Shown piece by piece: positions 46,236 through 55,707 of a stretch of 64,000 nt of DNA (the first letter of the stretch is position 1; each line of letters starts with the position of its first letter). The notes under the pieces are model-generated. The model did not search any database. It was not told where the DNA came from and was given only the letters and a program-made list of their open reading frames with translations. This stretch comes from Candidatus Kosakonia sp. 282A-S69. GTDB lineage: Bacteria; Pseudomonadota; Gammaproteobacteria; Enterobacterales; Enterobacteriaceae. Location: contig NZ_JAROAU010000003.1 of assembly GCF_029433855.1 (NCBI RefSeq), positions 1,601,672 to 1,665,671 of the forward strand. The letters run 5' to 3'. Both the position numbers and the translations under genes were made by a program.

Positions 46236-47635
46236 TATTTATCCTCATCAGCCGGAAGACGTTCACCTGCCGCTGAAAGCGGACGTGCCGGAGTGCCTTG
46301 CGTGGTGTTTTCATCATGCGGCTGCGGCCCTTTGGTGATCAAACGCACCATATAGAGATAACCGACGCCAAACACCGAGCAGTAGACGATAAAGAAGGCC
46401 AGCAGGCTGAGGCTCATCTGCAAATCACCGTGCCCGGAAACGGCATCCGCGGTGCGCAGCAGGCCGTAAACCACCCACGGCTGGCGTCCCACCTCGGTGG
46501 TCACCCAGCCAGCGAGAATGGCGATCAGCCCCGCAGGCCCCATCCAGAGCGCAAAGTGGAGGAAAGGCCGCGACTCATACAGCCGCTTGCGGTAACGCAG
46601 CCACAGCGCCATCACCCCAAGGCCAATCATCAGCATGCCCAGCGCCACCATGATACGGAATGACCAGAAGACGATCGGCGAGTAGGGGCGCTCATCTTTG
46701 GGAAACTCCTTCAGCGCCGGAACCTGCTTATCGAGGCTGTGGGTCAGGATCAGGCTGCCGAGCGCCGGGATCTCCACCGCATAGCGGGTGCGCTCCTGTT
46801 CCATATCCGGCAGGCCAAACAGCAGCAGCGGCGTCGCTTCCCCCGGCGGGTTCTCCCAGTGGCCCTCAATGGCGGCAATCTTCGCTGGCTGATGCTCGAG
46901 CGTATTGAGGCCGTGCATATCGCCCACCATCGCCTGAATTGGCGCAACCACCAGCGCCATCCACATCGCCATTGAAAACATTTTGCGGATCGCCGGCGTA
47001 TTGTTGCCGCGCAGCAGGTGCCAGGCCGCGGAAGCCCCGACGAACAGCGCGCTGCTCAGGAAGGCGGCAATCGACATATGGAAGAGGCGATAAGGGAAGG
47101 AGGGGTTGAAGACAACCTTAAACCAGTCCACCGGAATCACCTGGCCATTCTCGATGGCAAAGCCCTGCGGCGTATGCATCCAGCTGTTAGAAGCGAGGAT
47201 CCAGAAGGTCGACATCAGCGTGCCGAGCGCTACCATGCAGGTGGAGAAAAAGTGCAGCCCCGGGCCAACCTTATTCCAGCCAAACAGCATCACGCCCAGG
47301 AAACCCGCTTCGAGAAAGAAGGCGGTTAGCACCTCATAGGTGAGCAGCGGGCCGGTAATGCTGCCCGCAAATTGTGAAAATCCGCTCCAGTTGGTACCGA
47401 ACTGGTAGGCCATCACCAGACCGGAAACCACCCCCATGCCGAAGTTAACGGCAAAGATTTTCGACCAGAAGTGGTAAAGGGTTTTCCAGTCAGGATTCCG
47501 GGTTTTCAGCCACAAACCTTCCAGCACCGCGAGATAGCTGGCAAGGCCAATGGTGATCGCCGGAAAGATGATGTGGAACGAAACGGTGAAGGCGAACTGT
47601 ATCCTCGCCAGGTAAAACGCATCTAAACCAAACAT
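46235..47635 (-). CDS. cioA: Cyanide-insensitive cytochrome bd-type oxidase subunit I (CioA)
   Basis: 466 residues. It shows the bd-oxidase signature LARIQFAFTVSFHIIFPA near the N-terminus (heme-ligand His included), the GWNKVGPGLHFFSTCMVALGTLMSTFWILASNSWMQ-like segment, and GWVTTEVGRQPWVVYG near the end. The Q-loop is short, the mark of the CioA group and not E. coli CydA (522 residues). The ATG at 47635 has GAGGAT upstream. The ATG at 47653 would add six unlikely residues. The operon is cioA-cioB-DUF2474. Confidence 0.92.
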   Translation of the reverse strand: MFGLDAFYLARIQFAFTVSFHIIFPAITIGLASYLAVLEGLWLKTRNPDWKTLYHFWSKIFAVNFGMGVVSGLVMAYQFGTNWSGFSQFAGSITGPLLTYEVLTAFFLEAGFLGVMLFGWNKVGPGLHFFSTCMVALGTLMSTFWILASNSWMHTPQGFAIENGQVIPVDWFKVVFNPSFPYRLFHMSIAAFLSSALFVGASAAWHLLRGNNTPAIRKMFSMAMWMALVVAPIQAMVGDMHGLNTLEHQPAKIAAIEGHWENPPGEATPLLLFGLPDMEQERTRYAVEIPALGSLILTHSLDKQVPALKEFPKDERPYSPIVFWSFRIMVALGMLMIGLGVMALWLRYRKRLYESRPFLHFALWMGPAGLIAILAGWVTTEVGRQPWVVYGLLRTADAVSGHGDLQMSLSLLAFFIVYCSVFGVGYLYMVRLITKGPQPHDENTTQGTPARPLSAAGERLPADEDK

Positions 47636-47858
47636 GCACATCCTCAGAATCAATGTTGTGGCGTCAATGTTAATGGTTACGCTTGCCGACTTGCAGAAAC
47701 AGTTGACAGCGATTTACATATAACAGTCCCTTACAAGGGTACGGCAGGTTGCGGGATAGTCCAGGCGAAACCACAAATTTCCTGCCAGATATGGGCGTTG
47801 ACAGTGGAATCTGGCTGGCAGATCGTAGCTTTCATATTGAAACTAATGGCATTAGTAG

Positions 47859-49502
47859 ATGAGTAAGCAAAATTTTCTGTCGTTGTATCTCTGCCGTTCC
47901 GCTAAAAAAGTTGCCGCGCTGGCGGATAAAACCGGCATTTTTGTCGAGGATAAACAGTGGGATGACAACGGTTACGCCTCGCTGGTGGAGATCTATATCA
48001 AACCTGATTTAGATGCAGCACCACTGATTACACATGCTCATATGGGGATTCTGGACGATAACCGGCAAGGGATAGGCGTGGTTGCGCGTCTGCTTGGCAA
48101 TAACCAAGAGTACACCCGTTATGAGCCAGACGACGGCGTAATTTATACCTTACTCAGAAGCTCGGCAGCCTATCGCATGCTTATTGAGCATTATGATCTC
48201 GACAGGGCGAAAACGATTCTTAAGACGCTAAATGACGTGATCTTGTTGAAATACAGCGAATCGGCTCCGGAGGCGATAAGAAAAATTGCCAGTCAGGAGG
48301 TATTTAAATACTCCTTTATCCGTAACTCTACTACCTGGTTTGCCTGGAATAATGCCGCGACGATCCTCAATGGCATTCGGCAGGAGCATTTTGATGCCAT
48401 TTCGCCGGTGATGAATATCCGTTTCCGCCGCGAGAGTTTCGCCAATGAGCACAATATTACGCTACGTTTTAATTTTGACGCGCTGTTATCACAGCGTATT
48501 GCGGTCATCATCGGTAAAAATGGAATCGGTAAAAGTCAGACCCTGAGAGAGATCGCCGATGCGTTACTGGAAGGAAAAACGACTTTTTCAACAGATGGCA
48601 AAAGCGCACGCGTCATGGTTAATCGCCTGCTTGCCTTTTCCGCCACGCAGGAGACGGCGAATACCTTTCCGGCTGACTCAGATGATAAAAACCGCTACAC
48701 CATCGACTACCAACACTTCTCGTTAAATGAACGCAGCCAGAGCCACGAGAAAAATCAGGTTGTGATGTCAATTCTGGAAATGGCAAGGCAGGATCAGAAA
48801 CTCGGGCGTACCAGCCGCTGGGGTATGTTCAGGGAAGCGCTGAAGTCGGTCGACAACAGTCAGGAGATCTCCCTGGCATTGAGCAGTGATAACAGCACGA
48901 TTGCGATCGATCAGTTAAAAAAGATCAGTAAACCTCTGCCCGGCAGACCGATTCTCGACATCCTGAATGATATTTCAGAAACAGAGATCCCTTTCAGGCT
49001 GGTTAACGGTCAGCGCCACCCTTTAAGTAGCGGAGAGTGGCGTTTCCTGGCGTTTGCGGCGCGTTTGTGTAGACATATTGATAACGGCACACTGGTTCTG
49101 ATTGACGAACCTGAAACGCATCTGCACCCGCAGTTTATTAGTCAGATAGCGGATTTGCTCTATACCCTGCTTGAGATGAGCGGCTCCGTTGCGATTGTTG
49201 CTACCCACTCGGTCTATTTCGTGCGTGAGGTTAACCATCAGCAGGTGATTGTATTACGCCACACGCCAGAGAACGAAATCTATGTAGATGTGCCGATATT
49301 ACGCACGCTTGGGGCGAATGTGGGGGCTATTTCGCGCTTTGTCTTTGGACAGGATCAACAAACGCAGCAAATCGAACGCATTAAAACAACGTTACTGGCG
49401 CAGTATCGGGATAAAGGGTGGGAAAGGCTGGAGGCCGATTATGGTGATGTGCTGGCCAGCGAACTCCTGTCTGTTCTACGTATGGAGATGGAAAAAGAGT
49501 AA
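47859..49502 (+). CDS. AAA/ABC-type ATPase of a Septu-like (PtuA) defence pair
   Basis: 547 residues. The first 205 or so have no motif I recognise. An SMC/ABC-like ATPase follows with Walker A GKNGIGKS (219-226), the signature LSSGE (389-393), Walker B LVLIDEPETHLHP (412-424) and the H-loop His450 in VATHS. A long middle insert separates Walker A from the signature, as in OLD/RecF/PtuA proteins. The stop overlaps the start of an HNH nuclease gene (TAATG). This PtuA plus PtuB order fits Septu systems, which are also the effectors of retron Ec78. No reverse transcriptase is near. GC is lower than in the flanking backbone. Confidence 0.82.
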   Translation: MSKQNFLSLYLCRSAKKVAALADKTGIFVEDKQWDDNGYASLVEIYIKPDLDAAPLITHAHMGILDDNRQGIGVVARLLGNNQEYTRYEPDDGVIYTLLRSSAAYRMLIEHYDLDRAKTILKTLNDVILLKYSESAPEAIRKIASQEVFKYSFIRNSTTWFAWNNAATILNGIRQEHFDAISPVMNIRFRRESFANEHNITLRFNFDALLSQRIAVIIGKNGIGKSQTLREIADALLEGKTTFSTDGKSARVMVNRLLAFSATQETANTFPADSDDKNRYTIDYQHFSLNERSQSHEKNQVVMSILEMARQDQKLGRTSRWGMFREALKSVDNSQEISLALSSDNSTIAIDQLKKISKPLPGRPILDILNDISETEIPFRLVNGQRHPLSSGEWRFLAFAARLCRHIDNGTLVLIDEPETHLHPQFISQIADLLYTLLEMSGSVAIVATHSVYFVREVNHQQVIVLRHTPENEIYVDVPILRTLGANVGAISRFVFGQDQQTQQIERIKTTLLAQYRDKGWERLEADYGDVLASELLSVLRMEMEKE

Positions 49503-50422
49503 TGAATCGCTTACGGCTTATCGATCTGGACGATCACACTAAACTGGATGAATTAGTAAAGAAGAGTGAAATTATTGGCAAAATCGGTAAAACAACGCGC
49601 GCAAGAGATATTAATAACCTCAAGCTCGCATACGATCTGTATAAGCGTGCTAACGGCGCTCCGGACCAGATCCTGCAAGGCATGCAGGGTAACACCATCA
49701 GCCGTAAGATGGGCGCTGCACTGCAGCACTATTATAAAAAACCGACCAAGGATCTTAAGTTTATTGACCTTATGCGAGATGAGTTCAAAATCCGCACCTG
49801 CCCGATGTGCGGATCGCTGGCCAGCGGAACGCTCGACCACTATCTGCCTCAAAAATTTCATAAAGCGTTTACCATTTTTTCGCTGAATCTCGTGCCAAGC
49901 TGCCTGTGTAACAGCAAAAAAGGGGTGAAATTAAAAGGAGATAAAGCCAATCAGCGTCTTTTACATCCCTACTTTGATGATTGCCTGCAACATCGCCTGG
50001 TTCGGGTCGATATTCACCACCCGGAGACGACGCCGACGGTTTCAAGCCATGTGCTGCTTCTTCCGTCCGATCCCAATTACGCAGCAGTGGAGTTTCATTT
50101 CTCTACCCTGGTGAAAGCAAAAGTGGAAATGTATGTCCTGGAGAATTTCATCGATTTTTGCCGCCGTCCGGGAGATTTGATTAGCAGCCTGACCAGAAAC
50201 CCACGCAACGAAGCACATTTACGTCGCCTGATTGAAGATGAGCTACACTCCAAAGATAACTACTTTGGTTCAAAAAATAACTGGGTCTCACTGCTACTCT
50301 TCGCGCTGTTGCAGGACAATACCCTGAGCTGGCTTGCTGGCAAGCTCTGTGTGAAGGGACGCGTGCCCAATTCCCCCCTGGTTACCCATCACGCAGCAAA
50401 ATCGTCGCTCTTTTTGCTATAA
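49502..50422 (+). CDS. HNH endonuclease of the Septu-like (PtuB) pair
   Basis: 306 residues. A zinc-type HNH fold is seen: Cys100-x2-Cys103 (CPMCG), then LDHYLPQ with Asp112-His113, then NLVPSCLCNSKK (Asn129, Cys134, Cys136, Asn137) and HPYFDD. The N-terminal 90 residues and C-terminal half are unassigned. It is translationally coupled to the ATPase by a one-base overlap. In Septu systems PtuB cuts nucleic acid when the ATPase senses phage. That role is inferred here from architecture alone. Confidence 0.82.
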   Translation: MNRLRLIDLDDHTKLDELVKKSEIIGKIGKTTRARDINNLKLAYDLYKRANGAPDQILQGMQGNTISRKMGAALQHYYKKPTKDLKFIDLMRDEFKIRTCPMCGSLASGTLDHYLPQKFHKAFTIFSLNLVPSCLCNSKKGVKLKGDKANQRLLHPYFDDCLQHRLVRVDIHHPETTPTVSSHVLLLPSDPNYAAVEFHFSTLVKAKVEMYVLENFIDFCRRPGDLISSLTRNPRNEAHLRRLIEDELHSKDNYFGSKNNWVSLLLFALLQDNTLSWLAGKLCVKGRVPNSPLVTHHAAKSSLFLL

Positions 50423-50477
50423 CAGCCCCCTTTATAACCCGCTACGCCACATACTGATATAGCAACTGGGGGTGTAG

Positions 50478-50508
50478 CGTGACATGATAGAGCCGTGTTC
50501 CTGTCACG
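50478..50508. promoter_or_regulatory. Inverted repeat upstream of ydcR
   Basis: CGTGACA (50478-50484) and TGTCACG (50502-50508) are perfect inverted repeats, 17 nt apart, 9 nt before the ydcR ATG. MocR regulators often bind spaced repeats in their own promoters, so this may be a YdcR site. Confidence 0.4.
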
Positions 50509-50517
50509 TGAAAAACC

Positions 50518-51924
50518 ATGAAAAAATATCAGCGCCTGGCGCAGCAAATCGTTGAACAAATCGAGCTTGGCGTCTGGCGACCGGGTGAGAAGCTGCCATC
50601 GCTGCGCGAACAGGTGGCGAGCAGCGGGCTGAGTTTTATGACCGTCGGGCATGCGTATCAGCTGCTTGAGAGCCAGGGCCGGGTGATTGCGCGCCCGCAG
50701 TCGGGCTATTTTGTCGCGCCGACGCCGGGGCTGACGCGCGCGCCTGCGCCGCAGGTGATGCGTGACGAAGCGGTTGATATCAACACCTATATTTTCGACG
50801 TGTTGCAGGCAAGCTGCGATGCCTCGGTGCTGCCGTTTGGCTCGGCCTTTCCCGATCCGAAGCTCTTTCCAATGCCGCAGCTTAACCGCTCGCTGGCGAA
50901 AGTAAGCAAGAGTGCAGGGGCAATGAGCGTGATTGAGAACCTGCCACCGGGCAACAACCAGTTGCGTCACGCTATTGCCCGGCGTTACGCCCGCCAGGGG
51001 ATGAACATCTCGCCGGATGAGATCGTAATTACCGCCGGTGCCCTCGAAGCGCTGAACCTTAGCCTGCAGGCCGTCACCGAGCCGGGCGACTGGGTGATTA
51101 TTGAAAGCCCCTGTTTTTACGGCGCGCTGCAGGCGCTGGAGCGGCTGAAGCTAAAAGCGCTCTCGGTACCGACGGACGTAAAAGCCGGCATCGATCTCGA
51201 CGCGCTCGAACAGGCGCTGACCGAGTACCCGGTGAAAGCCTGCTGGCTGATGACCAACAGCCAGAACCCGCTCGGTTTCACCCTCAGTTCGGAGAAAAAG
51301 GCGCGGCTGGTCGAATTGCTTGCCGTACATAACGTCACGCTGATTGAGGATGATGTTTACAGCGAGCTCTATTACGGGCGCGAACAGCCACTGCCCGCCA
51401 AAGCGTGGGATAAGCAGGATATGACCCTGCACTGCTCCTCCTTTTCAAAATGCCTTGTCGCCGGGTTTCGCGTCGGCTGGGTGGCTGCCGGGCGTCACGC
51501 GCGCCGTATTCAGCAGCTGCAATTAATGAGCACGCTGTCCACCAGTTCGCCGCTACAGCTGGCGCTGGTTGATTACCTCTCGACCCATCACTACGATGCG
51601 CACCTGCGCCGCTTACGCCGCCAACTGGCGGAGCGCAAGCATCTCGCCTGGCAGGCGCTGCTGCGCCACCTGCCGCCGGAGGTGAAAATCTACCGCAACG
51701 AGAGCGGCTACTTCTTATGGCTGGAGTTGCCGAACGGCCTTGATGCGGGCGTTCTCAGCCAGCAGGCGCTGGCGCACCACATCAGCATCGCGCCGGGGAA
51801 GATGTTCTCCACCTCCGATAACTGGATCTCATTCTTTCGCTTCAACTGCGCCTGGGCGTGGGGCGAGAAAGAGGAGCGGGCGGCGATGCGCCTGGGCGAG
51901 TTGATCCGCCAGATGATGCAATAG
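50518..51924 (+). CDS. ydcR: YdcR, MocR/PdxR-type GntR-aminotransferase regulator
   Basis: 468 residues, equal to E. coli YdcR. A GntR winged HTH (about 1-75, PGEKLPSLREQVASSGLSFMTVGHAYQLLESQG) is fused to a type-I aminotransferase-like PLP domain. The PLP lysine is in HCSSFSKCLVAGFRVGW. MocR proteins sense PLP-linked metabolites. No ribosome-binding site is obvious before the ATG. E. coli has ydcSTUV between ydcR and patD, but here patD follows directly. Confidence 0.94.
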   Translation: MKKYQRLAQQIVEQIELGVWRPGEKLPSLREQVASSGLSFMTVGHAYQLLESQGRVIARPQSGYFVAPTPGLTRAPAPQVMRDEAVDINTYIFDVLQASCDASVLPFGSAFPDPKLFPMPQLNRSLAKVSKSAGAMSVIENLPPGNNQLRHAIARRYARQGMNISPDEIVITAGALEALNLSLQAVTEPGDWVIIESPCFYGALQALERLKLKALSVPTDVKAGIDLDALEQALTEYPVKACWLMTNSQNPLGFTLSSEKKARLVELLAVHNVTLIEDDVYSELYYGREQPLPAKAWDKQDMTLHCSSFSKCLVAGFRVGWVAAGRHARRIQQLQLMSTLSTSSPLQLALVDYLSTHHYDAHLRRLRRQLAERKHLAWQALLRHLPPEVKIYRNESGYFLWLELPNGLDAGVLSQQALAHHISIAPGKMFSTSDNWISFFRFNCAWAWGEKEERAAMRLGELIRQMMQ

Positions 51925-52077
51925 CCTTTTGCCGCTGCGCTGTCGGCTATTCATAGGAAATGTGAATAGCAACACAGATCGGCACTTGCTGCCCACCCGT
52001 TGTCTCTGCGCCCCGTCTATTTTTAATAGAGCGGGATAACCCGTATACAGACTCATTGACCGGGCAGAGGGAGCGCG

Positions 52078-53502
52078 ATGCAACATCAACTGTTTATTAA
52101 TGGCGAGCTGGTTAACGGCGAAGGTGAAGAGCAGGCGGTCTACAATCCCGCTACTGGCGAGGTGCTGCTGTCGATTGCTGAAGCATCGCACGCGCAGGTC
52201 GACGCGGCCGTCGAGGCGGCGGACCGGGCATTTGTCGAATGGGGGCAGACCACGCCGAAAGCGCGTGCCGACGCGCTGCTGCAGCTGGCGCAGGTAATTG
52301 AGGATAACGCAGAGATGTTCGCGCGCCTTGAGTCGCTCAACTGCGGTAAACCGCTGCACTGCGTATTAAATGATGAACTCCCGGCGGTGGTGGATGTTTT
52401 CCGCTTTTTCGCCGGAGCCGCGCGTTGCCTGAACGGGCTGGCGGCGGGCGAGTATCTGGAGGGGCACACCTCAATGATTCGCCGCGATCCAGTAGGCGTG
52501 GTGGCCTCTATCGCACCGTGGAACTATCCGCTGATGATGGCGGCATGGAAGCTCGCCCCGGCGCTGGCGGCGGGAAACTGCGTGGTGATCAAACCCTCAG
52601 AGATCACACCGCTGACGCTGCTGAAGCTGGCTGAGTTAGCGCAAGAGATCTTCCCGGCGGGCGTGCTGAACGTGCTGTTTGGACGCGGGCAGAGCGTCGG
52701 CGATCGTTTAACCGGCCATCCTAAGGTGCGCATGGTCTCGCTGACCGGATCGATTGCCACCGGGGAACATATCATCTCCCATACTGCTTCCTCTATTAAG
52801 CGCACCCATATGGAGCTGGGCGGTAAAGCGCCGGTGATTGTGTTTGATGATGCCGACCTCGACGCGGTGGTCGAAGGGGTACGCACCTTTGGTTTCTACA
52901 ATGCCGGGCAGGACTGCACCGCCGCTTGCCGCATCTACGCCCAAAAGGGGATCTATAACGCGCTGGTCGAGAAGCTCGGTGCCGCGGTCGCCAGCCTCAG
53001 GATGGGCGAGCCGAACGATGAGTCGACCGAGCTTGGGCCGCTCTGCTCCCAGGCGCACCTTGAGCGCGTAACGCGTGCCGTCGAGGAGGCGAAGGCGCTC
53101 GGGCATATCAACGTGGTGACGGGCGGCAACAAGCACTCTGGCGCGGGCTATTACTACCAGCCAACCCTGCTGGCTGGCGCAAAGCAGGAAGATGCGATCG
53201 TGCAGCGCGAAGTGTTTGGCCCGGTGGTGAGCGTCACGGAGTTTGATGACGAAGCGCAGGTGCTCAGCTGGGCCAATGATTCCAACTACGGCCTCGCCTC
53301 ATCGGTATGGACAAAAGATGTCGGACGCGCGCACCGCCTCAGCGCGCGGCTGCAGTATGGCTGCACCTGGATCAACACTCACTTTATGCTGGTCAGCGAA
53401 ATGCCGCACGGCGGGCAAAAACACTCCGGCTACGGCAAAGATATGTCGATTTACGGGCTGGAGGATTACACGGTTGTGCGGCATGTGATGATAAAACACT
53501 AA
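52078..53502 (+). CDS. patD: Gamma-aminobutyraldehyde dehydrogenase PatD (YdcW)
   Basis: 474 residues, equal to E. coli PatD. It oxidises 4-aminobutyraldehyde to GABA in putrescine catabolism (PatA-PatD route). The catalytic Cys280 is in GQDCTAAC and the base Glu246 in MELGGKAP. An AGAGGGAG ribosome-binding site stands about 5 nt upstream. The hairpin CTATTTTTAATAG lies in the gap to ydcR. The prophage begins just past its stop. Confidence 0.94.
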   Translation: MQHQLFINGELVNGEGEEQAVYNPATGEVLLSIAEASHAQVDAAVEAADRAFVEWGQTTPKARADALLQLAQVIEDNAEMFARLESLNCGKPLHCVLNDELPAVVDVFRFFAGAARCLNGLAAGEYLEGHTSMIRRDPVGVVASIAPWNYPLMMAAWKLAPALAAGNCVVIKPSEITPLTLLKLAELAQEIFPAGVLNVLFGRGQSVGDRLTGHPKVRMVSLTGSIATGEHIISHTASSIKRTHMELGGKAPVIVFDDADLDAVVEGVRTFGFYNAGQDCTAACRIYAQKGIYNALVEKLGAAVASLRMGEPNDESTELGPLCSQAHLERVTRAVEEAKALGHINVVTGGNKHSGAGYYYQPTLLAGAKQEDAIVQREVFGPVVSVTEFDDEAQVLSWANDSNYGLASSVWTKDVGRAHRLSARLQYGCTWINTHFMLVSEMPHGGQKHSGYGKDMSIYGLEDYTVVRHVMIKH

Positions 53503-53533
53503 CATGTAAATAAGTGGCTGTAATATAAGTAAA

Positions 53534-54819
53534 TTATATTCCGGCCACTTTATTGTGGGGCATCTGTGGGGCATTGAAGTCAAAATTTGTGTTCAGCAGA
53601 GCTACCTGGCCGCCGTTTTGTTCCGACATCCATTTACCATAGACGTTGAAAACCATCTGGGCATTTGTGTGTCCCATCTGGTTGGCAATGAAGCTCGGGT
53701 TCGCACCGGCACTTAAAGCCCAGCAAGCGAATGTATGACGCGATTCATATGCTTTCCTGTGCCTAATACCTGCTCTTTTCAACAGGTGATTCCATGACGA
53801 GGCTATAGACCCGGGTATGTAGCAAATGCTTTTGGATGGGTAACGCGCCGAAACATTCGGATTGAATACAAAGGTACATAAGTCTTTTCTTTGCTTCCCG
53901 TACTCCCTGAGATGAACAACAATTTTATGCTGCTCCTTCATCCGGGTAAATTGCATCTGACTTTTAAGAGCCTCGATAGCTGGCTGAGTCAGGTTAATTG
54001 TCCTTATACCGCTTTCCGTTTTAGGTGGTGAGAAGTGATCAGAGATCGCTCGGTTTCTGTTAACCTTTAACGTCCAGTTCATAGTGTCTACATCCTCCCA
54101 GGCTAAAGCACAAATTTCACCATGACGCATGCCCGTACTTACGGCCAGAACCCAAAGATTTCTGATCTGCTGGTGATTAGTAGCCTGAAGAAAGCGCATA
54201 AACTCTTCTTTGGTGAGCGGGTCAGGCTCTGATTTTGATTTCCTGAGTGGACGAATATCAGATATGACCGAGCCATTTGTGTAACCGTTTCGCTCCGCAA
54301 ACTTAAGCATCTCTAGCATCACAGCCATATAGCCGTTCACCGTGCGTACCGTTCTCCCTTTTTTGTGGGAGCGCTCAAGAGTTTTACCGATGAGCTGATA
54401 GCCAGTTAGAAGTTCATGCCTGAGAGACATGAGATCCTCATGGGTAAGTGCTGAAATGGGCATCTCATCGTCCAGAATGCGAAGGCACATTTTCACGTAC
54501 GATGTATACCGCACATGGGTGTTCTTCGCTAAAACCGTTTGCTTCAGGGCCAGCATTTGTAAGCCAGTTCCGAAACGAACGTCTTCAGTTTGCGATCGTC
54601 ATTAACCTGAGCTCGCGGTGAATTAGGGAACTGGGCAGTATAGTCGAATGTGCCGGTCCTGATGGCGTAGCAAATCGAAGTCCTCAACTCTCCAGCTATC
54701 TTTCTGTTTTTGGGTGTATCGGGAACGCCAAGACTTTCGCGAACTCTCTCACCTTGGTACATGAACCACAGGCGCAATGAGCCCCCGTGGTTCTCGACCC
54801 CGGTTGGATATTTAGACAT
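53534..54819 (-). pseudogene. int: Phage tyrosine-recombinase integrase, frameshifted
   Basis: The N-terminal arm-binding part (54544-54819, 91 codons) ends SELAYKCWP-stop, and the rest (53534-54556) begins MLALKQTV in another frame. One missing G in AAATGCTGG near 54554 explains it: AAATGGCTGG would read KWLALKQT and give one protein of about 429 residues. The catalytic part keeps TGMRHGEICAL (Arg), SRHTFACWALSAG (Arg/His) and GHTNAQMVFNVYGKW (His and Tyr). It belongs to the lambda-type integrases with a DUF3596-like N-terminus. A sequencing error or true decay is possible. Confidence 0.9.
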
Positions 54820-54850
54820 GCTTCTTCCTCTGTCATGAAAGAGGGGCTAT

Positions 54851-55099
54851 TTAAGCAGATTTTTGACGGGGGATCGCCGGGCGCTGACGTTCAATCCAGT
54901 TATCCACTTCGTGGTGGTTGTAGAGAATAGGGGAGTTGTACTTCGGCTGGCAGTCGCCTGAGTAGTGCCGGTATTCCCGCCCCTCCATCCAGGATTACTC
55001 GCGCGCGGACTTAATAGCATTTTTGGTCAGGCCAGTGATCGCCATCAGCACTTCTTCCGACACACATTTATTGGGTACCAGTTGGATCGCTTCACTCAT
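54851..55099 (-). pseudogene. xis: Excisionase (Xis) with an in-frame ochre stop
   Basis: The minus-strand frame reads MSEAIQLVPNKCVSEEV and so on for 34 residues. It then meets TAA at codon 35 (54995-54997) and continues SWMEGREYRHYS in the same frame to a stop at codon 83. The full 82-residue sequence resembles phage excisionases of the DUF1233 type (PNKWVSEDVLMAITGL, then ESWMxGREY). A single GAA or AAA to TAA change fits. Cys12 also stands where Trp is usual. GGAG precedes the ATG. The gene lies directly upstream of int. Confidence 0.85.
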
Positions 55100-55117
55100 G
55101 GTTTACTCCAGGCAAAA

Positions 55118-55139
55118 AGAAGCCGCCCGTAGGCGGCAA
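55118..55139 (-). terminator. Minus-strand terminator upstream of xis
   Basis: On the minus strand GCCGCC-TACG-GGCGGC (55122-55137) is followed by TTCTTTTTG. It would end transcription of the Lar-like gene before xis. Confidence 0.7.
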
Positions 55140-55233
55140 ACATCAAGGGATGATAGATAGGTCTTATTGGTGCTCAGCACCCAACAGGCGACTCACTGAA
55201 TCGCCTGTAAGTTGCTTCCGCGTTAGTAATTAA

Positions 55234-55260
55234 AAAGCCGCAATAAGCGGCTTTAGTTTT
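55234..55260. terminator. Bidirectional hairpin terminator
   Basis: AAAGCCGC / GCGGCTTT with an AATAA loop has T-rich flanks on both strands. It sits 9 nt past the end of the Lar-like gene. A GGTGCTCAGCACC palindrome lies about 70 nt further left. Confidence 0.75.
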
Positions 55261-55269
55261 AGATGGCTA

Positions 55270-55566
55270 TCAATGGCTCATGACATAAAGCCGATAACGC
55301 TTTTTCTTTTCCTCAAAAAGTGGCGAGCTCTCATCCTCAAGTAATTGGAAAACATATTTCATTAAGACTCCCTGTGTAGATGTGTATTCATTCCATACAA
55401 CATCAGGGATGTAAACCCATGAAGGGGGGCAATTCTTCGTCATGCATGCCACTTGGAAGATTTGTTCCTCTTCATTGCTCCACGTAAATCCAGTGGGACC
55501 AATGTCGTCATTGATTACTGGTTTTGCACCACAGAAAGGGCACGGTTTTAACTGATCTACTCGCAT
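55270..55566 (-). CDS. Lar-like restriction-alleviation zinc protein
   Basis: 98 residues with the Lar-family start KPCPFCGAKPVI (Zn-type Cys pair at about 8 and 11) and a second Cys pair (CMTKNC at about 42-47). The pattern is that of phage Lar proteins, which soften host type I restriction. The ATG at 55566 follows GGAGTAAAT. A longer frame to 55653 lacks a ribosome-binding site. The C-terminal half is acidic and unassigned. Confidence 0.7.
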   Translation of the reverse strand: MRVDQLKPCPFCGAKPVINDDIGPTGFTWSNEEEQIFQVACMTKNCPPSWVYIPDVVWNEYTSTQGVLMKYVFQLLEDESSPLFEEKKKRYRLYVMSH

Positions 55567-55707
55567 ATTTACTCCGAAATGTTTAAAAATTGAGCATATC
55601 AGTATGGGAGAGGAAAGAAAGGGGTGGTTCGGCAAATTTTGTATATATTTCAAGATGTTCTTGACGTTGCCGTCATTAGAACCTCTCGCTTAATTATGGT
55701 GCGCAGC

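Noticed and set aside
47636-47858. Retron ncRNA upstream of the ATPase gene
   Set aside because: Only short hairpins (CCCTT-AC-AAGGG) are seen, and no reverse transcriptase gene is near, so the pair was treated as Septu-like only.
53503-53560. tRNA or core attachment site at the prophage edge
   Set aside because: No cloverleaf is present, and the right end is outside the window, so no direct repeat can be checked.
54544-54560. Programmed frameshifting in the integrase
   Set aside because: No slippery heptamer or following pseudoknot is visible at AAATGCTGG, and lambda-type integrases do not use frameshifting. A lost base is simpler.
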